Shown in pieces: positions 50,906 to 58,986 of a stretch of DNA of 64,000 nt. Below the pieces are notes generated by a model. The model made no database searches, had not been told where the DNA came from, and was given only the letters and a program-made list of their open reading frames with translations. Source of the stretch: DAISKN01 sp964553925 (lineage in GTDB: Bacteria > Acidobacteriota > Vicinamibacteria > Marinacidobacterales > SMYC01). Every line of letters starts with the position of its first letter. Position 1 is the first letter of the stretch. The position numbers and the translations under genes were made by a program. The stretch covers positions 1 to 64,000 of the forward strand of contig CAZKNR010000472.1 in assembly GCA_964553925.1 (NCBI GenBank), in the 5' to 3' direction.

Positions 50906-52153
50906 TTAGTCCTTCTTGGAGTCGAGCTCTTCGATGAGAGCCTCCGACGGGCCTCTCTCCTTTCGCAGGCGTGCCGATGTCTCTTCGGCCGAGCGCATCA
51001 CCCGGAGGAGGTTCCGCCCTCGGATCTTCTGGATGTCCTCCTCGCTGTAGCCCCGCGACAAGAGCTCGCGGGTGAGGTCCGGGAACTTCGAGACGTCCTC
51101 GAGGCCTTCGGGAACGGAGGTGATCCCGTCGAAGTCGGATCCGAGACCAATGTGATCGATTCCCGCGACCTTCCGGATGTGATCGATGTGATCGGCGACT
51201 TGCGCGAGGGTCGCTCGCGGGGCGGGGTTTGCGCGGTCCCACGCGCGGAGGGCCTCGGAGACGCCGTCGTCCGTTGCTCCGGAAGCCCCTCGAAGGCGCT
51301 TCTGCTCCTCATCTCGCCGCTCATCGTGCGCCTTCACCTGAGGCGAGACGAACGACGGCACGAACGTCACCATCACCACTCCCCCGTTCGCCGGGAGACG
51401 CTTCAGTACGTCGTCGGGGACGTTTCTCCGGTGGTCGCAAAGAGCGCGGGCCGACGAGTGGCTGAAGATGACCGGGGCGGCCGCGGTGTCGAGGGCGTCG
51501 TGCATCGTCGCGGGCGAGACGTGGGAGAGGTCGACGAGCATCCCGAGCCAGTTCATCTCGCGCACCACCTCACGGCCGAACTCCGAGAGCCCGCCCAGAA
51601 GGGGCTCGTCCGTGGCAGAGTCGGCCCACGGCGTATTCCGGCTGTGGGTCAGGGTCATGTAGCGGGCTCCCAGCCGGTAGAACATGCGGAGGGTCGCGAG
51701 AGAGCCGTCGATCGAATGCCCGCCCTCCATCCCGATCATCGACGCGATCTTTCCCGAGGCGAAGACTCTCTCGATGTCGTCCGCGGTGATCGCGATCTCG
51801 AACGTATCCGGATGGAGCCGCGTAAGCTCGTAGACGACGTCTACCTGCTCCAGCGTCGCGGTAACGGCATCCGAGCCTTCTGAATCGGCAAAATCCGCGG
51901 GGACGTAGACGGACCAGAACTGCGCCCCCACTCCCCCCGCGCGCAAGCGCGCGATGTCCGTCATGAGCTGCGGCTGTGGTTTCGAGACGTCGAGCTCCGA
52001 GAACTTCCGCTTCACCTTCTCGCGATACTGCCAGGGAAGGTCGTTGTGGCCGTCGATGAGAGGGACGCTCTTCTCGAGCTTCGACGCGGGGTCTTGTGCC
52101 GCCGCGGCGCAGCCGGCGGCGGCGATCGATAGCGCGACCATCCAATATTTCAC
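50906..52153 (-). CDS. Secreted M19 membrane dipeptidase
   Basis: A 415-residue zinc dipeptidase. A hydrophobic N-terminus with a possible lipobox (AAGC, about residues 12-15) suggests a lipoprotein. Metal and catalytic motifs are DGHNDLPW, MEGGHSI, DLSHVS, FSHSSARA and GLGSDFDG, all of the M19 ligands. The family hydrolyses dipeptides including some with D-residues at the C-terminal position. It is the last gene after three amidohydrolase genes, 13 nt downstream, in a secreted-hydrolase operon. Confidence 0.94.
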   Translation of the reverse strand: MKYWMVALSIAAAGCAAAAQDPASKLEKSVPLIDGHNDLPWQYREKVKRKFSELDVSKPQPQLMTDIARLRAGGVGAQFWSVYVPADFADSEGSDAVTATLEQVDVVYELTRLHPDTFEIAITADDIERVFASGKIASMIGMEGGHSIDGSLATLRMFYRLGARYMTLTHSRNTPWADSATDEPLLGGLSEFGREVVREMNWLGMLVDLSHVSPATMHDALDTAAAPVIFSHSSARALCDHRRNVPDDVLKRLPANGGVVMVTFVPSFVSPQVKAHDERRDEEQKRLRGASGATDDGVSEALRAWDRANPAPRATLAQVADHIDHIRKVAGIDHIGLGSDFDGITSVPEGLEDVSKFPDLTRELLSRGYSEEDIQKIRGRNLLRVMRSAEETSARLRKERGPSEALIEELDSKKD

Positions 52154-52166
52154 GATTCCTCCCAGC

Positions 52167-53438
52167 TCAGGGTCTCGCCCGATATTTCTCGTAAAGGCGA
52201 AGGTGTTTGTTCTCGAGGCTCACGAGCTTGCCGTTGATGAAGAGATAACGGACCTCGGTCTCAATCTCGAGCGGGTCCCCGTCGGTGACGACGAGGTTCG
52301 CGGTCTTTCCCTCCTCGATGGTCCCGAGGGAGTCGGCGACTCCGAAGAGCTGGGCCGGGTAGAGAGTGATGCTCTTCAATCCCTCCTCCCAGGGCAGGCC
52401 GTAGGCCACGGCGTTTCCCACCTCGTGGGGAAGAAGGCGCGAGTTCGCGGAGCTGAAGCTCGCGAAGATCACCCGCACTCCCGCGGCCTGGAGCTCGGCG
52501 GCGGTGGTCAGAGGCTTGTCGTACGGAGTGTCCTCGGTCGCGGGAAGGGCGAGGGCCGGCCCGAGGATCACCGGGATTGCCTTTTCGCGCAGCAGATCTT
52601 TCACCTTCCAGCTGTCCCGCCCGCTCAGAAGCGCCATGCGAAGATCCCGCGTCGAGGCGAACTCGACGGCCGCGCGAATGTCCCGCTCGTCGTCCGCAAC
52701 CACGAGGAGCGGCAGGTCCTTTCGCACTACGCGCGCGAGCGCTTCGAGCTTGAGATCCGTCTTCCCGCCCGCGGCCGCGGCCCGCGCGTAGCGGCGCGCG
52801 TCCTCGATCCAGTCGCCGAGCTTCGCGACCCGCTCGTCGTACTTTTTCTTGACGTCCTCGAACGTCAGCTTCTTGACCTCGAACGTGTTGAAATCGAGCT
52901 CCCGGGTCTCGAGCGACGGCCAGCGCAGCACCATGCCCACCGACGGCGAGATGGACATCTCCTCGACCGTCCAACCATCGAGGTTCACCAGGGAGGCCTG
53001 CCCCTGGATCCCGAAGCCGCCTCCCCCGCCGAAATCGCTGAAGCTCCCCGGGGCGGCCACAGCGTGGGTGATGCCGTTCGCCCTCGCGACCGGGATGTGC
53101 TCGCTCGCGGGGTGAACGGCGGTCGCCGCCCGGATCTGAGGATTGAACTCGCCGAGCTCGACGGTGTCGTTCGTGACCGGAACCGCGCCCACTTCCGTGA
53201 GCCCGAGCTGGCTTATCGCGTCCATGATTCCGGGATAGACCTCGAGCCCCTCGGCCTCGATGACTTCCGCACCTTCCGGAACAGAGACGCCCGGCCCCAC
53301 CTCGGAGATCCGCCCGTCGCGGATCACCAGGGTGCCTTTCTCGATGGTCTCGCCCGCGAGCGTCACGATGCGCGCCCCGCGGATGGCGTAGACGTCGTCC
53401 GTGAGAAGTCCGAACAGCAGAAGAGCGATTCCCGTCAT
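52167..53438 (-). CDS. Amidohydrolase-fold protein lacking the HxH metal motif (third of trio)
   Basis: A 423-residue secreted protein with a short signal (about 1-17) and the composite-domain start YAIRGARIVTLAGETIEKG typical of imidazolonepropionase-like amidohydrolases. Where the family has PGxIDxHxH, this protein has PGIMDAISQLG, so both first-strand histidines are missing. The C-terminal region GTIEEGKTANLVVTDGDPLEIETEVRYLFINGK is standard. The ATG at 53438 overlaps the stop of the active-looking paralogue (ATGA). It is probably catalytically impaired or uses a different chemistry. Confidence 0.85.
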   Translation of the reverse strand: MTGIALLLFGLLTDDVYAIRGARIVTLAGETIEKGTLVIRDGRISEVGPGVSVPEGAEVIEAEGLEVYPGIMDAISQLGLTEVGAVPVTNDTVELGEFNPQIRAATAVHPASEHIPVARANGITHAVAAPGSFSDFGGGGGFGIQGQASLVNLDGWTVEEMSISPSVGMVLRWPSLETRELDFNTFEVKKLTFEDVKKKYDERVAKLGDWIEDARRYARAAAAGGKTDLKLEALARVVRKDLPLLVVADDERDIRAAVEFASTRDLRMALLSGRDSWKVKDLLREKAIPVILGPALALPATEDTPYDKPLTTAAELQAAGVRVIFASFSSANSRLLPHEVGNAVAYGLPWEEGLKSITLYPAQLFGVADSLGTIEEGKTANLVVTDGDPLEIETEVRYLFINGKLVSLENKHLRLYEKYRARP

Positions 53439-54733
53439 CGGGTCTCTCCCTTCCCCTTTTCGAGGATCGCTTTCCGCCGGGCCTCGATCTCGGGCCGCCG
53501 CTCGAGGTCGCGGGCCCGGTCGAAATAGACCTCGCCGTCGACGAGCGTCTTTTGCGCCACGGCGTAGACGCTCAGCGGATGGTGGTCGAAAATTGCGATG
53601 TCCGCGTCTTTCCCCACTTCGATCGAGCCCACGCGGTCGTCGATCCGAAGCTGCTTCGCCGGGTTGATGGTGATGAGGGCGAGGGCCTGGTTCTCCGTGA
53701 GACCGCCCCACTTCATGGTCTTCGCCGCCTCCTGGTTCAGATGGCGCGCTTCCTCGGCGCTGTCGGAGTTGATGGAGACGAGAACTCCCTTCTCCACCAT
53801 GAGCGCGGCGTTGTAGGGGATGGCGTCGTACGCCTCCATCTTGTAGCCCCACCAGTCGGAGAACGTCGAGGCCCCGGCGCCGTGCTCACGAATCTCCTTC
53901 GCGACCTTGTATCCCTCGAGGACGTGCTGAAGGGTCGCGATGCGGAAGCCCATCTCCTCGGCGACGCGAAGGAGCTGGAGAATCTCGTCGGCCCGGTAAC
54001 AATGAGCGTGGACCAGGCGCTTACCCTCGAGGATCTCAACCAGCGGCTCGAGCTCGAGGTCGCGCCGGGGAGCGACGAGCCCTTTTTCACCTTCACGCTT
54101 CTCGTCCTCGTACGCCTTCCATTCTTTTTGATAGGCGCGAGCCTCGGTGAACGCCTCGCGGATGACGTCGATGACGCCCATCCGGGTCCCGGGATATCGT
54201 GCGGCCGGGCCGGTTCCCCGAGAGCGCTTGGGGTTTTCTCCCATCGCGAACTTGATTCCGGGAAGAGCGCCCTCGAAGAGGAGCTTCTTCGCGTCCTTGC
54301 CCCACCGGTGCTTGATGACGGCGTTTTTCCCCCCGATGGGGTTAGCGCTTCCATGGAGAACGTTCGAGGTGGTGACTCCCCCCGCGAGCTCCCGGTAGAT
54401 GTCGACGTCCCTCGGGTCGAGGACGTCCTCGATCCCCGTCATCGACGAGACGGAAACGCTTCCCTCGTTGATGGACTCGGCGGCGATGTGGGAGTGAGCG
54501 TCGATGATGCCCGGCATGACGAACTGCCCGGAGGCGTCGATGAGCGTGGCATCCGTTGGGATTGAGAGGTTCGTCCCTACGGCGGCGATCTTGCCGTCGC
54601 GAATCAGAATGGAGCCGTTCTCTATCGTCTCCCCGGTTCCCGTCAGGATCGTTCCTCCGCGTATCGCGATCGTCTCGGGGCTCGCCGCGACCGCGGTCAT
54701 GAGAAAGATCAGGATCGGCGTCACCCGGATCAT
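53435..54733 (-). CDS. Secreted imidazolonepropionase-like amidohydrolase (intact site)
   Basis: A 432-residue protein with a signal peptide (about 1-18). Metal motifs are complete: PGIIDAHSHI (HxH), a candidate Lys ligand in GIKFAMGENPKRS, HAHCYRAD, LQHVLEG and the terminal Asp in SINSDS. The C-terminal composite domain ends GSIEVGKDADIAIFDHHPL. It is the middle gene of three translationally coupled amidohydrolase genes and the only one with HxH. The family cleaves C-N bonds in cyclic amides and dipeptides; the substrate here is unknown. Confidence 0.92.
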   Translation of the reverse strand: MIRVTPILIFLMTAVAASPETIAIRGGTILTGTGETIENGSILIRDGKIAAVGTNLSIPTDATLIDASGQFVMPGIIDAHSHIAAESINEGSVSVSSMTGIEDVLDPRDVDIYRELAGGVTTSNVLHGSANPIGGKNAVIKHRWGKDAKKLLFEGALPGIKFAMGENPKRSRGTGPAARYPGTRMGVIDVIREAFTEARAYQKEWKAYEDEKREGEKGLVAPRRDLELEPLVEILEGKRLVHAHCYRADEILQLLRVAEEMGFRIATLQHVLEGYKVAKEIREHGAGASTFSDWWGYKMEAYDAIPYNAALMVEKGVLVSINSDSAEEARHLNQEAAKTMKWGGLTENQALALITINPAKQLRIDDRVGSIEVGKDADIAIFDHHPLSVYAVAQKTLVDGEVYFDRARDLERRPEIEARRKAILEKGKGETR

Positions 54734-56025
54734 TCGCCACCTCCACGGACTTCGAACTTTTTTCCGTCCACGAAGACCGTCTCGATCTTCGTGCCTTCGT
54801 CGAAGACGTCTCCGCTGGCGACGAAGAAGTTCGCGATCTTCCCTGGCTCGAGGCTTCCCAGGCGATCGTCGAGACCGAAGATCGCGGCGGCGTCGAGGGT
54901 GAGCGCTTGGAGCGCTCTCTCCCGGGAGAGCCCGGCGGCGACGGCCTTCCTCAAGTTCGCCGCGGCTTCTGCCGGTGTCTCGACACCGTCGGCATAGAGC
55001 CCGAAGCGCACCCCCGCCTTCTCGAGCACCCCCGGTGTCGAGGGAGCTCGATCGCGGAGCTCGAGAACGCGGAGCGGCTCTTCGGCGTCCGGATCCGCAT
55101 CCTTGCCCCGCGCGGGCCAGTTGAGACTCACGAGAACCGGGATTCGTGCCGCAGCGAGTGCTTCCGCGGCGGCGTACCCTTGGTGGATCCCATAGAGCAC
55201 CGGCTTGACCCCGAGCTCGCTCGCGAGCCCGATGGCCCGCTCGATCTCGTGAGCCTCGCTCGCGGGGAGGAGCACCGGCCAGCCGTCGGACTGAGCTCGA
55301 GCCAAAGGCTCGAGCGTCCGGTCGTACGTGGGCCGGGCCTTTCCGAGGGGAGAGGCTTCATACGCCGCCCAGCTCTCGCGGTAGTGGGCGGCATCCGCGA
55401 AGGCCTGCTTCACGTAGGCGAGGACCCCCATGAGGGACCCGGGGAAGCTCCTTCCGGATCCTGGAGGCGCGAAATTGACGCGGAGTCCGACCGGCGTGCT
55501 CACGACCATCTCGCGCTCGCGATCGCCCGCGAGGTTGATGAAGGTTGCCTGGCCGGAAAAGATCCCCTGATCGGGAACGGTGACCGCCGAGGTGAAGCCG
55601 GCGTTTCTCCACTTCAGAACCCGATCGTCCGAGAGCGTGAGCTCGTCCGCCGCCGCTTTGAAGGAGAAGGTTCCCGGACGGTCCTCGGGCCCGCGGGCGA
55701 TGGTCTCTTCCTTCACTGGCTTCGCCGGTGCCGTTTCGCCGCCTTCAGGCTTGGCCGGTTTGGCTCCGAGGCCAAGGCTGCTGAGGGCATCGATGAAACC
55801 CGGGTACACGGTTTTTCCGGCGGCGTCTATGACCCAGGCGCCCTCCGGCACTTCGATTTTCTCGCCTACGCCCCCCACACGGACGATGAGCCCGTCGTCG
55901 ACGACCAGGACTCCGTTTTCGATGACCTCACCGGTTCCGACGAGGATCCGCGCTCCCGTTACGACGTACGAGTTCGGACCGTCCGTCAATATCGCGAGGG
56001 TCGCGAGCACAGCCCATGAAAGCAT
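54730..56025 (-). CDS. Amidohydrolase-fold protein lacking the HxH metal motif (first of trio)
   Basis: A 431-residue protein with a signal peptide (about 1-15) and the amidohydrolase composite-domain start VTGARILVGTGEVIENG. The metal position reads PGFIDALSSLG, without either His. A Pro/Lys/Glu-rich insert follows directly (about 95-120). The C-terminus has GSLEPGKIANFFVASGD. The ATG at 56025 has GGGAGG 5-7 nt upstream; an in-frame ATG 18 nt earlier is less likely. Its stop overlaps the middle amidohydrolase start (ATGA). It may be a non-catalytic partner. Confidence 0.85.
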   Translation of the reverse strand: MLSWAVLATLAILTDGPNSYVVTGARILVGTGEVIENGVLVVDDGLIVRVGGVGEKIEVPEGAWVIDAAGKTVYPGFIDALSSLGLGAKPAKPEGGETAPAKPVKEETIARGPEDRPGTFSFKAAADELTLSDDRVLKWRNAGFTSAVTVPDQGIFSGQATFINLAGDREREMVVSTPVGLRVNFAPPGSGRSFPGSLMGVLAYVKQAFADAAHYRESWAAYEASPLGKARPTYDRTLEPLARAQSDGWPVLLPASEAHEIERAIGLASELGVKPVLYGIHQGYAAAEALAAARIPVLVSLNWPARGKDADPDAEEPLRVLELRDRAPSTPGVLEKAGVRFGLYADGVETPAEAAANLRKAVAAGLSRERALQALTLDAAAIFGLDDRLGSLEPGKIANFFVASGDVFDEGTKIETVFVDGKKFEVRGGGE

Positions 56026-56110
56026 CCCAGCCTCCCTAATCACACGAACCCGAGAGAGTAAGTTCGGCCCGCGGCAGTGTCAAACTCTAGTCTGCTAAGA
56101 TGACAGATCC

Positions 56111-57634
56111 ATGACGAAGTTCTACCTCACGACCGCCATCGACTACGTCAATAGCCGGCCCCACCTGGGAACCGCCTATGAGAAGGTCATGGCGGATATC
56201 ATCGCCCGCTTCAAGAGGCTCGCGGGCTACGACACCCATTTCGTGATGGGTAACGACGAGCATTCCCAGAACGTCTTCAAGAAAGCGGAGGAGCTCGGTC
56301 TTTCGCCGCTCGCCTACTGCGACCGCATGGAGCAGGAGTTTCGATCGGTCTGGCAAAGGCTCGACGTGTCGTTCGACGACTTCATCCGAACGACCGAGGA
56401 CCGCCACCGAAGGTCCGTGCAGGCTCTGATCCAGAGGATTCACGACGCGGGCGACGTGTACGAGGGCACCTATCAGGGCTGGTACTGCGACTCCTGCGAA
56501 GGGTTCAAACAGGAGAAGGATCTCGAGGACGGAAACTGCCCGCTCCATCGCACCAAGCCCCGGTGGCTCGAGGAGAAGAACCACTTCTTCCGGCTCTCCC
56601 GTTTCTGTGAGCCGCTGAAAGCGCTCTATCGCGACCAGCCGAGTTTTCTCGAGCCGGAGATCCGGCGCAATGAGATCCTGAGCCTGCTCGACACCGGCCT
56701 CGACGACATTTCCATCAGCCGCGAGAGCCAGAAGTGGGGCATCCCCGTGCCCTTCGATCCCGAGAGCGTGGTGTACGTCTGGGTCGACGCGCTCATCAAC
56801 TACGCCTCCGCGGTGGGATTCGCGCGGGACGAGGCGCTCTACGAGAAGTGGTGGCCCTGCGATCTGCACGTCATCGGGAAAGACATCACCCGGTTTCACT
56901 GCGTCATCTGGCCGGCGATGCTGATGAGCGCCGGCCTTCCTCTGCCGCGGCAGGTCTTCGGACACGGGTTCGTTTATTTTCGCGGCGAGCGCATGAGCAA
57001 GACGCTCGGGACGGTCGTGGACCCTCTCGACGCCGCGGAGAAGTTCGGACCCGATCCGCTGAGGCTCTACCTCGCCCGGGAGATCTCCTTCGGCCAGGAC
57101 GGTGACTTTTCGTGGGAGAGATTCGAAGCGCGCTACAACGCCGACCTCGCCAACAACCTGGGAAACCTGGTGAGCCGCATCGCGAGCATGGCGGAGAAGT
57201 ATCGCGGCGGAGTCCTCCGCGTGGCGAGCGCTCCCTCGGACGTCCTTAGACGCAAGGCGGAAGACGTCCTCGATCGCTATCCGAAGGCAATGGAAGCGCT
57301 GGCGCTTCAGGACGGGACGAATGCGGCGTTCGATCTCCTCAACACCGTAAACGAGTTCATCACCGCCTCCGAGCCCTGGGTCCTCGCCAAGGACGAATCG
57401 AAGGCCGACCGGCTGAGCCAGGTCCTCTACGACGCCGCCGAGGCAACCCGCATCGCCGCCGTCCTGCTGCTGCCGGTAATGCCCGGCTCCGCAGGCGAGA
57501 TCCTGAAACGGCTAGGAAGCGACAAGGCACCGGGCGCGGTGCGGCTGTCGGAGGACGGCGTTTGGGGTGCTCGAGGCGACCTCAGCGTCGAAAAAGCCCC
57601 AGCCCTCTGGCCCCGGCTAGAAGCCAAAGTCTGA
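56111..57634 (+). CDS. metG: Methionyl-tRNA synthetase
   Basis: A 507-residue class I synthetase charging tRNA-Met. The HIGH-equivalent is RPHLGTAYE (about 16-24), the zinc/connective region contains CDSC and NCPLH, and the KMSKS-equivalent is ERMSKTLG. The anticodon-binding helical domain (about 345-507) is present. There is no C-terminal tRNA-binding EMAP-like domain, so it is the short form. It is divergent from the amidohydrolase operon. Confidence 0.97.
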   Translation: MTKFYLTTAIDYVNSRPHLGTAYEKVMADIIARFKRLAGYDTHFVMGNDEHSQNVFKKAEELGLSPLAYCDRMEQEFRSVWQRLDVSFDDFIRTTEDRHRRSVQALIQRIHDAGDVYEGTYQGWYCDSCEGFKQEKDLEDGNCPLHRTKPRWLEEKNHFFRLSRFCEPLKALYRDQPSFLEPEIRRNEILSLLDTGLDDISISRESQKWGIPVPFDPESVVYVWVDALINYASAVGFARDEALYEKWWPCDLHVIGKDITRFHCVIWPAMLMSAGLPLPRQVFGHGFVYFRGERMSKTLGTVVDPLDAAEKFGPDPLRLYLAREISFGQDGDFSWERFEARYNADLANNLGNLVSRIASMAEKYRGGVLRVASAPSDVLRRKAEDVLDRYPKAMEALALQDGTNAAFDLLNTVNEFITASEPWVLAKDESKADRLSQVLYDAAEATRIAAVLLLPVMPGSAGEILKRLGSDKAPGAVRLSEDGVWGARGDLSVEKAPALWPRLEAKV

Positions 57635-57655
57635 TCACTGATCACGAGCTCTTAT

Positions 57656-57769
57656 GTGGTGAGAGCAGAGCTGGGGGGATGCGGTTTCTCCACGAACCCC
57701 GGGTTGGGGTCGGGGGTAGAGCCAATGCCGCATACCTTGGTTTTGGGTTGGGGACTCCACCCTCACCAC
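57656..57769. repeat. 114-bp fold-back element
   Basis: GTGGTGAG (57656-57663) and CTCACCAC (57762-57769) form 8-bp perfect terminal inverted repeats (9 of 10 when extended). The interior is G/T-rich with a run of six G and ATGC(C/G)GC boxes. It resembles the element at 32122-32197. The flanking gap (57635-57858) has no other recognisable feature. Confidence 0.45.
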
Positions 57770-57858
57770 GCCGCATGATTTATGTGAACTCGCGCACAAA
57801 AACGGTGATATATCGCACATTCACCCATTTACAGCACGCAAACCTTTGTTTTCAAAGG

Positions 57859-58986
57859 CTATAAAATTTTCTGTTCCGGCGCCTTCTGGACCTCGAAAAG
57901 CTTGAGGAAATCCTCGACCGACGCCGGGGGGATCCGGGCGGTCCCCAGGTTCTCCCTTACGTGGCTCTCGGTTTTCATCCCAACGAGAGCGACCGCCACC
58001 CCGGGAGTCGAGCGGACGAACTGAAGCGCCCGCTGAACGTCGCTCGACGAGCCCCGGAAGAGAGTGCCTAGCCAGTTCGGAAGCCCGGTCTTGAGCCGTC
58101 CCTGAGCGATGCTCGCGGAAGACACCAGGTGGACTCCGAGAGCGCCGGCCGCGACGCAGAGCGAGACCATCTTGTCGTCCAGCGGCTGGTTCTGCTCGGA
58201 GAATATCTCCGTCATCGCGAGGTTATAGGGCGCCTGCACGAAGCGGAACCGGTGCTTGTCCCCCCCCGCTTCGCGAGCGACCGAGACCACTTCCTGAAGG
58301 GATAACCAGTCCTTCCCTTTCGGTTTGCTTCGGTATCCGCTCCAGGTGGCCGTCCCGTAGAAGCGAAGCTTCCCGCTCTCCGCCAGAGCCTCGAGGCACT
58401 CGAACGCTTCCCGAAGGCGCCCCAGAAACACCTTCCGGCCGACGGCGGGGAGTTGAGTCTCCGGATTGTGGAGGTAGTAAACGTCGACGGTCTCGCACCC
58501 GAGGTTCTCGAGGCTGGTCGAGACTTGATCCCTCAGGAAGCTCGGGGCGAGGGCGTGGGCGCCGGCGACGAGGTCCTCGGCACTCAGAATTCCCGTGGCG
58601 ATGAAGCGCTCCCGAAAATAGTCCTTAGGGTTCGACGGCGGCGTACCGTCGAAAGGGAGGTACCCTCCCTTGGTGCAAAGGATCAGCTGCTCGCGCGGGA
58701 CGCCCTTCGCGGCCAGGTCCGAAAGCGCGCGCCCGATCGTCCGCTCGCTTCTCTGGCAGCGATAGTTCACGGACGTGTCGATGACGTTGGCGCCCGCGAG
58801 CGCCGCCTCGACGAGCGCCACTCGATAGAGATCGTCCGTCGCCTCGTCGCACTCACCGAGGTACGTTCCGATTCCGATGCTCGATACTTGAAGTCCCTCG
58901 ACCTCACGAAAGTGCCCGGGGGCAACCCCTCGCTTCAGGGCCTCGCTGCGGAACCTTTCGGTGCCTTTGGGGGTCGCTCCCGTCAA
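57859..58986 (-). CDS. Aldo/keto reductase family protein
   Basis: A 375-residue (beta/alpha)8 oxidoreductase. The tetrad is visible as Asp and Tyr in VIDTSVNYRC, Lys in LCTKGGY and His in YYLHNPE. The NAD(P)-binding end is VALVGMKTESHVRENL. The start is TTG at 58986, overlapping the stop of the upstream TolB-amidohydrolase gene (TTGA) and preceded by GGGGGAG; longer readings of the frame run antisense-like through that gene. Length is slightly above a typical AKR, with an added loop around residues 100-130. Confidence 0.88.
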   Translation of the reverse strand: MTGATPKGTERFRSEALKRGVAPGHFREVEGLQVSSIGIGTYLGECDEATDDLYRVALVEAALAGANVIDTSVNYRCQRSERTIGRALSDLAAKGVPREQLILCTKGGYLPFDGTPPSNPKDYFRERFIATGILSAEDLVAGAHALAPSFLRDQVSTSLENLGCETVDVYYLHNPETQLPAVGRKVFLGRLREAFECLEALAESGKLRFYGTATWSGYRSKPKGKDWLSLQEVVSVAREAGGDKHRFRFVQAPYNLAMTEIFSEQNQPLDDKMVSLCVAAGALGVHLVSSASIAQGRLKTGLPNWLGTLFRGSSSDVQRALQFVRSTPGVAVALVGMKTESHVRENLGTARIPPASVEDFLKLFEVQKAPEQKIL

